A DNA stretch of 10,623 bases from assembly GCA_036502925.1 (NCBI GenBank), contig DASXXS010000057.1:1-10623 (forward strand), given 5' to 3'. The position numbers and the translations under genes are program-made. Shown piece by piece: positions 1 through 5,939 of this stretch. The number at the start of each line of letters is the position of its first letter. Position 1 is the first letter of the stretch. The stretch is from VAZQ01 sp036502925. GTDB lineage: Bacteria > Pseudomonadota > Alphaproteobacteria > Rhizobiales > Xanthobacteraceae. Below the pieces are notes generated by a model. The model was not told the origin of the DNA and ran no database searches. It was given only the letters and a program-made list of their open reading frames with translations.

Positions 1-93
1 GTGAAGACCTTCGAGGTCGCCGGCGAGAAGGTGCTGCGGCGCGTCTGCATCGAAGGCCCGGTGTTCGATCTGCAGGAGGCGGTCGGATGGTAG
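1..93 (+). CDS. pyrK: Dihydroorotate dehydrogenase electron-transfer subunit (PyrK-like), C-terminal end only
   Basis: Only the last 30 codons are present; the frame is open from base 1 to the TAG at 91-93. The tail contains RRVCIEGPVFD, which resembles the conserved C-terminus of PyrK, the FAD and [2Fe-2S] subunit that passes electrons from PyrD to NAD+. In that family the cysteine in this stretch (residue 16 of the fragment) is the last of four cluster ligands. The gene overlaps the start of pyrD by 7 bases, as expected for two subunits of one enzyme. The identification rests on this short tail plus the following pyrD. A related ferredoxin reductase-like protein is possible because the FAD/NAD domains lie outside the window. 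Confidence 0.7.
   Translation: MKTFEVAGEKVLRRVCIEGPVFDLQEAVGW
74..79 (+). promoter_or_regulatory. Ribosome binding site of pyrD
   Basis: AGGAGG lies inside the end of the upstream coding region, 7 bases before the ATG at 87. It supports that start over the second in-frame ATG at 96 and implies translational coupling to the PyrK-like gene. Confidence 0.7.
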
Positions 94-1034
94 ACATGAC
101 GGTCAAGATCGGCAGCGTCACGCTCAAGAACCCGATCATGCCGGCCTCCGGCGCGTTCTCGACCGAGCTCGCCCAGGTGATGGACATCAACCGGCTGGGC
201 GCGCTGGTGACCAAGACGGTGTCGCGCGAGTTCCGCATCGGCAATCCGACCCCGCGCGTGGCTGAGCTCGAGGGCGGCATGATCAATTCGATCGGCCTGC
301 CCGGCAAAGGACTCGACTATTTCCTCGATCACCAGCTCCCGGACTACAAGCGCTACACGCCGCCGACCGTGGCCAATATCACGGCGACGACGGCGGATGA
401 CTTCGCCGCGATGGCGCGCGCGGTGACGCGGCCCGAGGTCGACGTCATCGAGATGAACATCTCCTGCCCGACGCGCGAGCCGGGCGGCGGCAATTTCGCG
501 TTGCACGAGGACCATACCTACGAGATCGTTCGTCGCGTCCGGGCGGCGACCGACAAGCCGCTGTGGGCCAAGCTGTCGCCCAACGCGGGCGAGATCGATC
601 TGGTGGCGCGGGCCGCGGAACGGGCCGGCGCCGATGCGCTGACCATCTCCAACACGCTGCTCGGGCTCAAGATCGATACGGATACGTTCAAGCCCATGAT
701 CGGCAACGGCTATGGCGGGATTTCGGGGCCGGGCATCAAGCCCATCATCCTGCGCATGGTGCACCAGTGCTCGAAGGTGGTGAAAATTCCGATCATCGGC
801 TGCGGCGGCATCGTCAAGGTCGAGGACGTGGTGGAATACATGCTGGCGGGCGCGAGCGCGGTGATGATCGGCTATCTCACGTTCCGCAATCCCTCCGGCA
901 TGATCGCGATCATCGATGGGCTCGAAGCCTGGTGCGGCAAGCGCGGCTTCGCCCGCGTCGCCGACCTCACCGGCGCCATGAAGTTCGAAAAGCCCGCCCC
1001 GACGCTGGTCGCCGCCGCCGCGCCGATCGGATAG
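87..1034 (+). CDS. pyrD: Dihydroorotate dehydrogenase, class 1B catalytic subunit
   Basis: This 315-residue FMN TIM-barrel enzyme oxidises dihydroorotate to orotate in cytoplasmic pyrimidine synthesis. In class 1B enzymes electrons leave through PyrK to NAD+. Visible family motifs are TKTVS with FMN-site Lys43, INSIGLPG with substrate-loop Asn67, NISCP with catalytic Cys127, AKLSPN with Lys162, GGISGPGIKP near 210-219 and the phosphate-binding GCGGI near 238-242. Length is normal. The start is fixed by the AGGAGG at 74-79 and the 7-base overlap with the PyrK-like gene. The residue after CysPro is Thr129, where dihydroorotate dehydrogenases normally have an Asn that contacts orotate and dihydropyrimidine dehydrogenases have His. 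A dihydropyrimidine-type substrate therefore cannot be fully excluded, but pyrC downstream favours the pyrimidine role. Confidence 0.9.
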   Translation: MVDMTVKIGSVTLKNPIMPASGAFSTELAQVMDINRLGALVTKTVSREFRIGNPTPRVAELEGGMINSIGLPGKGLDYFLDHQLPDYKRYTPPTVANITATTADDFAAMARAVTRPEVDVIEMNISCPTREPGGGNFALHEDHTYEIVRRVRAATDKPLWAKLSPNAGEIDLVARAAERAGADALTISNTLLGLKIDTDTFKPMIGNGYGGISGPGIKPIILRMVHQCSKVVKIPIIGCGGIVKVEDVVEYMLAGASAVMIGYLTFRNPSGMIAIIDGLEAWCGKRGFARVADLTGAMKFEKPAPTLVAAAAPIG

Positions 1035-1049
1035 ATGTGACCCACCCCC

Positions 1050-1165
1050 TGTCATCGTCCGCGAAAGCGGACGACCCAGTAATCACGGAACGATGGATGT
1101 TGGCCGCAGTGTGTCTTGAATAATTCTTGTGATTACGGGGTGCCCCGCCTTCGCGGGGCATGACA
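1050..1165. repeat. 116-bp inverted-repeat element with two terminal hairpins (REP/MITE-like)
   Basis: The left 37 bases (1050-1086) and the reverse complement of the right 37 bases (1129-1165) match at 29 of 37 positions, counted by eye. The ends are TGTCAT and ATGACA. Each arm folds by itself: 1055-1074 has an 8-bp stem around a GAAA loop, and 1141-1160 has an 8-bp stem around CTTC. The inner arms CCCAGTAATCAC (1075-1086) and GTGATTACGGGG (1129-1140) pair with one mismatch. The 42 bases between the arms show nothing recognisable. The element fills the pyrD-pyrC gap. It resembles interspersed palindromes I remember from Bradyrhizobium-type genomes. There is no T-run to make it a classic terminator. 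Confidence 0.75.
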
Positions 1166-1196
1166 AGCCAGAGCTTGCGGGCGACCGCGTCAGATC

Positions 1197-2249
1197 ATGA
1201 TTCAGCGCATCACTATCCGCAAACCCGACGATTGGCACCTGCATGTGCGCGACGGCCCCATACTCAAGGCGGTGCTGCCCTATACGGCGAGGCACTTCGG
1301 CCGCGCCATCCTGATGCCCAATCTGGTGCCGCCGGTGACCACCACGGCCGCGGCCATCGCCTATCGGCAGCGGGTCATGGCCGCGCTACCTCCCGGCTCG
1401 AGCTTCAAGCCGCTGATGACCTGCTATCTGACCGACGATACCGATCCCGACGACGTCGAGCGCGGCTTTCGCGAGCAGGTGTTCACCGGCGTCAAGCTCT
1501 ATCCGGCGCATGCCACCACCAATTCGGCGGCCGGCGTGACCGACCATCGCAAGATCATGCGCGTCCTCGAGCGCATGGAGAAGCTCGACATGCCGTTCCT
1601 GATGCACGGCGAGGACGTGGATCCGGCGGTCGACATTTTCGACCGCGAAGCCATGTTCATCGAGCGCTATCTGCAGAAGTGGGCCCGGCAATTCCCCGGC
1701 CTGCGCATGATCCTCGAGCACCTGTCGTCGAAAAATGGCGTCGATTTCGTGCGCAGCGCCGCCCCGCAGGTCGGCGGCACCATCACGCCCTATCACATGA
1801 TGCTCACGCGCACCGACTGGCTCGGCTGGGGTCTCAAGCCCTACATGTATTGCATGCCGGTCATCAAGACCGAAGCGGATCGCCTGGCGCTACGCCGGGC
1901 CGCGACCTCGGGCGAGGCCTGCTACTTCCTCGGCACCGATTCCGCGCCCCATCCCATCGCCCGAAAGCTTGCCGTGAACGGCGTGCCGGGTGTGTTCAAC
2001 GCGCCGGTCGCGCTCGCCACCTATGCCCGCGTGTTCGAAGAGGAAGGCGCGCTCGACAAGCTCGAGGCCTTCGCCTCGCTCAACGGCGCCCGGCACTACC
2101 GCCTGCCGCCGAACCAGGACACCATCACGCTCGAGCGCTCCGCCTGGACCGCGCCCGCGGAGGTCAGGGTCGAGGGCCCGGACGAGCGCGCCCTGGTCTA
2201 TCGCGGTGGCGAAACGATTGAATGGCGAATAGTGGAAGAGGGCGAATAG
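1197..2249 (+). CDS. pyrC: Dihydroorotase (E. coli-type PyrC)
   Basis: This 350-residue zinc amidohydrolase interconverts carbamoyl-aspartate and dihydroorotate, the step before PyrD, in the cytoplasm. It aligns by eye along its whole length with E. coli PyrC, offset by two residues. The metal ligands His14 and His16 (HLHVRD), carboxylated Lys100 (GVKLYPA), His137 (LMHGED), His175 (EHLSSK) and catalytic Asp248 (GTDSAPHP) are all present. The ATG at 1197 is the natural start because MIQRITIRKPDDWHLH matches the family N-terminus, although no good ribosome binding site precedes it. The gene follows pyrD after a 162-base gap filled by a palindromic repeat. Its last nine codons lie inside another repeat (2219-2324), so the tail RIVEEGE is probably repeat-derived. 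Family membership is very secure. Confidence 0.96.
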   Translation: MIQRITIRKPDDWHLHVRDGPILKAVLPYTARHFGRAILMPNLVPPVTTTAAAIAYRQRVMAALPPGSSFKPLMTCYLTDDTDPDDVERGFREQVFTGVKLYPAHATTNSAAGVTDHRKIMRVLERMEKLDMPFLMHGEDVDPAVDIFDREAMFIERYLQKWARQFPGLRMILEHLSSKNGVDFVRSAAPQVGGTITPYHMMLTRTDWLGWGLKPYMYCMPVIKTEADRLALRRAATSGEACYFLGTDSAPHPIARKLAVNGVPGVFNAPVALATYARVFEEEGALDKLEAFASLNGARHYRLPPNQDTITLERSAWTAPAEVRVEGPDERALVYRGGETIEWRIVEEGE

Positions 2250-2324
2250 CGAATAGGGAGTCTCTTTGCTATTCCCTATTCGCCATTCACTACTCACTAC
2301 TCACTACTCACTACGCGCTATTAG
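2219..2324. repeat. Head-to-head heptamer repeat array overlapping the pyrC stop codon
   Basis: Eight contiguous 7-base units run from 2269 to 2324, each a variant of CTAYTCR: CTATTCC, CTATTCG, CCATTCA, CTACTCA three times, CTACGCG and CTATTAG. On the left, heptamers in the opposite orientation occur at 2219 (TGAATGG), 2226, 2243 and 2250 (each CGAATAG). This creates a perfect 14-bp inverted repeat (2219-2232 with 2276-2289) and an alternative perfect 11-bp one (2249-2259 with 2273-2283). The pyrC stop codon TAG (2247-2249) is inside one unit. The array ends just before the tcuA ribosome binding site. It looks like a slippage-prone repeat; its function is unknown. Confidence 0.8.
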
Positions 2325-2331
2325 CCCTACC

Positions 2332-2336
2332 GGAGG
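2332..2336 (+). promoter_or_regulatory. Ribosome binding site of the tcuA-like gene
   Basis: GGAGG sits 4 bases before the ATG at 2341. It decides the start in favour of 2341 rather than upstream in-frame starts that would translate the heptamer repeat. Confidence 0.7.
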
Positions 2337-2340
2337 ACCC

Positions 2341-3822
2341 ATGTCAGAATACGACGTCGTCGTCGTCGGCGCCGGAAACGCCGCGTTTTGCGCCGCATTG
2401 GCGGCGCAGGAAGAGGGCGCCCGCGTGCTCATGCTGGAGGCGGCGCCGCAAGAGGAGTCCGGCGGCAACAGCCGGTTCACGGCCGGCTCGATCCGCGTCG
2501 TCTACAACGGCGTCGAGGACATCAAGACGCTGGTGCCCGACCTGACCGAGGCGGAGGTCGCCACCACCGATTTCGGCACCTATACGCAGGAACAGTTCTT
2601 CGACGATATGGCGCGGGTGACCCAGCACCGCGCCGATCCCGACCTGGTCGAGCTGATGGTGACCCGTAGCTTCGACACCATGTGCTGGATGCGCGACAAG
2701 GGCGTGCGCTTCATCCCGATCTACGGCCGCCAGGCGTTCAAGATCGAGGGCAAGTTCAAGTTCTGGGGCGGCCTCACCGTGGAATCGGTCGGCGGCGGGC
2801 CGGGCCTGATCAACATGCTGACCGAGGCCGCCAAGAAGCGCGGGGTGGAGGTTCGCTACCAGACCCGCGCGGTCGATCTTCTGTACGACGGCACCCGCAT
2901 CGAGGGCGTACGGGTGCGCAGCAACGAGCAGGTGGGCGAAGTGCGGGCCAAATCGGTCGTGCTCGCCTGCGGCGGCTTCGAGGCCAATTCGGAATGGCGC
3001 ACGCGCTATCTGGGGCCGGGCTGGGACCTCGCCAAGGTGCGCGGCAGCCGCTTCAACGGCGGGGACGGCATCCGCATGGCGCTCGCGATCGGCGCCAGTC
3101 CGCGCGGCAACTGGTCGGGCTGCCATGCGGTCGGGTGGGACATGAACGCGCCCGAGTTCGGCGACCTCGCGGTCGGCGACCAGTTCCAGAAGCATTCCTA
3201 TCCGTTCGCCATCATGGTCAACGCCACCGGCAAACGCTTCGTCGACGAAGGCGCCGATTTCCGCAACTACACCTACGCCAAATACGGCCGTGTCATTCTC
3301 GAGCAGCCGGGCCAGTTTGCCTGGCAGATCTTCGACCAGAAGGTGAAGCACCTGCAGCGCGACGAATACCGCATCCGCCAGATCACCAAGGTGACCGCCG
3401 ATACGATCGAGGAGCTGGCGAAGAAGCTCGACGGCGTCGATGCCGCGCAATTCGTCAAGACCATCGCGGAGTACAATGCGGCGGTGAAGAAGGACGTCCC
3501 GTTCAATCCCAACGTCAAGGACGGCCGCTGCACGCAAGGGCTCGCCATCAACAAGAGCAACTGGGCGAACACCTTCGACCAGCCGCCCTATGAGGCCTAT
3601 GGGGTGACCTGCGGCATCACCTTCACGTTCGGCGGCTTGCGCATCAATACCGATGCCGAGGTGCTGAACACGGACTACCAGCCGATCCGCGGGCTCTATG
3701 CGGCCGGCGAACTGGTCGGCGGCATTTTCTATTTCAACTATCCGGGCGGCTCGGGCCTCATCTCCGGCGCCGTCTTCGGCAAAATCGCCGGAACCTCGGC
3801 GGGACGCGCGCGGAAGAACTAA
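2341..3822 (+). CDS. tcuA: FAD-dependent dehydrogenase, tricarballylate dehydrogenase (TcuA)-like
   Basis: This 493-residue flavoprotein belongs to the fumarate reductase/succinate dehydrogenase flavoprotein superfamily. TcuA oxidises tricarballylate to cis-aconitate. The N-terminal FAD Rossmann motif is VVVVGAGNAA with acidic Glu33, followed by GGNSRFT at 41-47. The strand VVLACGGFE is near 206-214, and the C-terminal FAD region FTFGGLRIN...GLYAAGELVGG...YPGGSGL spans about 428-473. At the places where soluble fumarate reductases carry catalytic His and Arg, it has Phe428 and Tyr467, so fumarate reduction is unlikely. No signal peptide or membrane segment is evident, suggesting a cytoplasmic enzyme. 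The electron-acceptor partner TcuB and transporter TcuC are not adjacent, so the exact substrate is inferred from family resemblance only. The start is set by GGAGG at 2332. The amidase gene follows after 99 bases. Confidence 0.72.
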   Translation: MSEYDVVVVGAGNAAFCAALAAQEEGARVLMLEAAPQEESGGNSRFTAGSIRVVYNGVEDIKTLVPDLTEAEVATTDFGTYTQEQFFDDMARVTQHRADPDLVELMVTRSFDTMCWMRDKGVRFIPIYGRQAFKIEGKFKFWGGLTVESVGGGPGLINMLTEAAKKRGVEVRYQTRAVDLLYDGTRIEGVRVRSNEQVGEVRAKSVVLACGGFEANSEWRTRYLGPGWDLAKVRGSRFNGGDGIRMALAIGASPRGNWSGCHAVGWDMNAPEFGDLAVGDQFQKHSYPFAIMVNATGKRFVDEGADFRNYTYAKYGRVILEQPGQFAWQIFDQKVKHLQRDEYRIRQITKVTADTIEELAKKLDGVDAAQFVKTIAEYNAAVKKDVPFNPNVKDGRCTQGLAINKSNWANTFDQPPYEAYGVTCGITFTFGGLRINTDAEVLNTDYQPIRGLYAAGELVGGIFYFNYPGGSGLISGAVFGKIAGTSAGRARKN

Positions 3823-3838
3823 ACAGATCGTCATGGCC

Positions 3839-3857
3839 GGCCGGGCTTGTCCCGGCC
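3839..3857. repeat. Short REP-like palindrome between tcuA and the amidase gene
   Basis: GGCCGGG, a five-base CTTGT loop, then CCCGGCC form a perfect 7-bp stem. The surrounding GTCATGGCCGG...GTCCCGGCC wording matches a common dispersed palindrome I remember from Bradyrhizobium and relatives. No T-run follows, so it is not a classic terminator, though it could still stabilise the tcuA 3' end. Confidence 0.65.
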
Positions 3858-3921
3858 ACCACGCCTTCCTGTCAAGAAGCAGCATGTCGATGCCCAGGAC
3901 GAGCGAGAGCCGAGTTCTGCC

Positions 3922-5244
3922 ATGGCGTCAGTTTCCAGCGATATTTCCGTGCAGCACAAACCGGGGCTCAACGAGCTGTCCGCGACCGAGATCGCGCGCC
4001 GCATCGCGGCCCGCGAGATCACCGCCGAAGAGGTGACCGGCGCTTGCCTTGCGCGGATCGCAGCGCGCGAGCCGCTCGTTCATGCCTTTGCCCATCTCGA
4101 TCCCGAGCTGGCGCTGCGGCAGGCGCGCGACCTCGATCGCGGACCGATCCGCGGCGCCCTGCACGGAGTTCCGATCGGGATCAAGGACATTATCCATACC
4201 GCTGATCAGCCGACCCAGATGGGATCGCCGATCTACCGCGGCCATCGCCCCGCCTGGGATGCCGCCTGCGTGGCGCTCCTGCGCGCCGCCGGCGCCATCA
4301 TCCTGGGCAAGACCATCACGACGGAATTCGCCGGCATGTCGGCGGGGCCGACCGTCAATCCGCTCAATCCGGCGCATACGCCCGGCGGCTCGTCGAGCGG
4401 CTCGGCGGCCGCCGTCGCCGACTTCATGCTGCCGGCCGCGCTCGGCACCCAGACGGGAGGCTCGGTGCTGCGGCCCGCCGCCTATTGCGGCGTGATCGGC
4501 TACAAGCCGACCTTCGGGGTCTTCAACCGGGCCGGCCTCAAGTTCGCCGCCGAGAGCCTCGATACGATCGGCCTCATCGCGCGCTCGCTCGACGACATCG
4601 CGCTCATCACATCGGTTCTGCTCGGCGGCAAGCCGGGTGCAACCGTGCCGCTCGGCGCCGCGCCCAGGATCGGCTTGTGCCGCACGCCGCTGTGGGACTT
4701 GGCCGAGCCGCAGACCAAGCAGGCGGTCGAGGACGCGGGGGTGCGGCTCGCCCGGGCGGGCGCGCAGCTGCGCGAGGTCACGCTCCCCGATGATTTCGCC
4801 GGCCTCAAGGCCGCGGCGCGGGAGACCATCAACAACTACGAGCGCTCGAAAAGCATGGCGGCCGAATGGGCGAGCCATCGCGACCTGATCAGCGCGAAGC
4901 TCAAGCGCACCATCGAGCTCGGTATGGATATGCCCTACCAGGACTATCTGGCCGCCGTTGCGCTCGGCGAAAGCTGCCGCGCCCGGCTCCCCGCCGTGCT
5001 CGAAGGACTGGATCTCCTGCTGGCGCCTTGCGTGAACGGCGAGGCGCCTGCCGGCCTCGACTCGACCGGCGATCCGAGCTTCCAGGCGATCTGGACCATC
5101 CTGCATGTGCCGACCATGAGCCTTCCCACCCATCGCGGGCCGAGCGGCCTGCCGGTCGGCATCCAGCTCATCGGCCGCCGCCATGACGACCAGCGCCTGT
5201 TCGCCTGCGCAAGGTGGGTATGGGAAAGGCTTGGAAGCCCGTAG
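3922..5244 (+). CDS. Amidase-signature family hydrolase
   Basis: This is a 440-residue Ser-cisSer-Lys amidase. The catalytic Lys88 is in VPIGIKDI, the cis-Ser157 in GGSSSGS and the nucleophile Ser181 in TQTGGSVLRPA. The spacings Lys-to-cisSer (69) and cisSer-to-Ser (24) match malonamidase-like members. The family hydrolyses amides, carbamates or aryl-amides; the substrate cannot be read from sequence. Subunit A of the tRNA amidotransferase (GatA) is less likely because no gatB/gatC neighbours are present and the protein is short. The ATG at 3922 is chosen because the upstream TTG at 3847 lies within a REP-like palindrome and would add 25 unconserved residues. The ribosome binding site is weak. 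It lies 99 bases after the tcuA-like gene on the same strand and may be co-transcribed with it. Confidence 0.88.
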   Translation: MASVSSDISVQHKPGLNELSATEIARRIAAREITAEEVTGACLARIAAREPLVHAFAHLDPELALRQARDLDRGPIRGALHGVPIGIKDIIHTADQPTQMGSPIYRGHRPAWDAACVALLRAAGAIILGKTITTEFAGMSAGPTVNPLNPAHTPGGSSSGSAAAVADFMLPAALGTQTGGSVLRPAAYCGVIGYKPTFGVFNRAGLKFAAESLDTIGLIARSLDDIALITSVLLGGKPGATVPLGAAPRIGLCRTPLWDLAEPQTKQAVEDAGVRLARAGAQLREVTLPDDFAGLKAAARETINNYERSKSMAAEWASHRDLISAKLKRTIELGMDMPYQDYLAAVALGESCRARLPAVLEGLDLLLAPCVNGEAPAGLDSTGDPSFQAIWTILHVPTMSLPTHRGPSGLPVGIQLIGRRHDDQRLFACARWVWERLGSP

Positions 5245-5270
5245 TCGCTGGCTTGCCTCTTTTCACGGGC

Positions 5271-5297
5271 GTAGCGCGTCACGAAGTGATGCGCTGC
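5271..5297. repeat. Hairpin downstream of the amidase gene
   Basis: GTAGCGCGTCAC and GTGATGCGCTGC form a 12-bp stem around a GAA loop, with two G-U pairs if transcribed. It lies between the convergent amidase and cytochrome genes, 27 bases past the amidase stop. It could act as a transcript end or 3' stabiliser on either strand. No T-run follows. Confidence 0.6.
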
Positions 5298-5301
5298 AGA
5301 A

Positions 5302-5356
5302 CCGGGATCGTTCCAACAGCAGAGTTTGGAACGGTCCCGGCTCACAGGGCCGGGAC
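5302..5356. repeat. Two overlapping, mutually exclusive palindromes between convergent genes
   Basis: CCGGGATCGTTCCAA (5302-5316) pairs with TTGGAACGGTCCCGG (5326-5340) to give 15 bp with one G-U pair and a 9-base loop. The right arm is shared with a second hairpin: GTCCCGGC (5334-5341) pairs perfectly with GCCGGGAC (5349-5356). Only one can form at a time. The likely role is a transcription end or dispersed repeat in the 146-base gap between the amidase and cytochrome genes. Confidence 0.65.
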
Positions 5357-5390
5357 AAGGGGGAGCTCTGCTACCGCCGCTCCGCCAACC

Positions 5391-5939
5391 TCAAATCTTG
5401 TCCGGGAACTTGATGATGAAATTGCCCCGGTTGGGCAGCTTCACCTTGGGCAGCGTCTGCGCGTCCATGGTGTCGTTCTCGCCGATGAACTTGTTGAGCG
5501 AGAAGATATAGGCGCACAAGGAATAGACCTCCTCGTTCGACAGCGTGCGCGGCTGCGGCCACGGCATGGCGCGCCGGATGTAATCGAACAGCGTGGTCGG
5601 GTCGGCCCAGAAATTGCCGATGGTCTTTTCCGCCTCGATGCCGGCCTCCGTCAGCGAGGGGGCGCCGACGAGCGTCCTGGAGGAGCCGCCCTTGGCGCCC
5701 TCGCCGTGACAGCCCGCGCATTTCTGCGCGAAGATCATGGCGCCTTGGGCCGCGGTTCCGCTGCCGGGCGGCAGGTTGGTGCCGTCGGGCAGAATGGTGA
5801 TGTTCCAGCCCTTGATGTCGGCCTCCGAGATCGGCTGGCCGAGGCTGGGCGCCTCGGCGGCGAGGCCCGAGGGCGCCCCCGCCAGCGTCAGCACAACGGC
5901 GGCGGCAAGCGCCTCGAGGCGCGTCTTATGCATAGACAT
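5391..5939 (-). CDS. Monohaem periplasmic cytochrome c, SoxD N-terminal-like, partner of SoxC
   Basis: This is a 182-residue protein with an N-terminal export signal (about residues 1-28, hydrophobic core LAAAVVLTLAGA, cleavage near GLAA/EA). It has one haem-binding CAGCH motif (Cys74, Cys77, His78), and Met125 in RRAMPWP is the probable sixth ligand. The stretch after the signal (LGQPISEADIKGWNITILPDG) and the region KTIGNFW...FDYIRRAMPW resemble the first half of SoxD. SoxD normally has a second haem domain and about 380 residues; here that domain is absent. It should accept electrons from the adjacent molybdenum enzyme, as SorB does for SorA. The ATG at 5937-5939 overlaps the soxC end by 14 bases; the ATG at 5931-5933 is an alternative. 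The overlap implies translational coupling. Confidence 0.85.
   Translation of the reverse strand: MSMHKTRLEALAAAVVLTLAGAPSGLAAEAPSLGQPISEADIKGWNITILPDGTNLPPGSGTAAQGAMIFAQKCAGCHGEGAKGGSSRTLVGAPSLTEAGIEAEKTIGNFWADPTTLFDYIRRAMPWPQPRTLSNEEVYSLCAYIFSLNKFIGENDTMDAQTLPKVKLPNRGNFIIKFPDKI

Noticed and set aside
1160..2221. Open frame of 353 codons in another plus-strand frame over pyrC
   Set aside because: It starts within the repeat hairpin, is Arg/Ala/His-rich and overlaps the certain pyrC frame.
2288..2315. Tandem CACTACT units considered as a CRISPR remnant
   Set aside because: The units are 7 bases long and contiguous with no spacers, and no cas genes are present.
2266..2340. Longer N-terminus for the tcuA-like protein
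   Set aside because: It would translate the heptamer repeat. GGAGG just before the ATG at 2341 and the FAD motif starting at residue 6 fix the shorter start.
2344..3885. Long open frame (513 codons) on the minus strand opposite the tcuA-like gene
   Set aside because: The product is His/Ala/Arg-rich with no recognisable motif, and the plus strand encodes a clear FAD dehydrogenase. This is a typical GC-rich shadow frame.
3847..3921. Longer N-terminus for the amidase from a TTG at 3847
   Set aside because: The extra 25 codons read through a REP-like palindrome, show no family resemblance and have no ribosome binding site.
3922..5244. GatA subunit of the Glu-tRNA(Gln)/Asp-tRNA(Asn) amidotransferase
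   Set aside because: No gatB or gatC neighbours are present and the protein is shorter than usual for GatA; a general amidase fits better.
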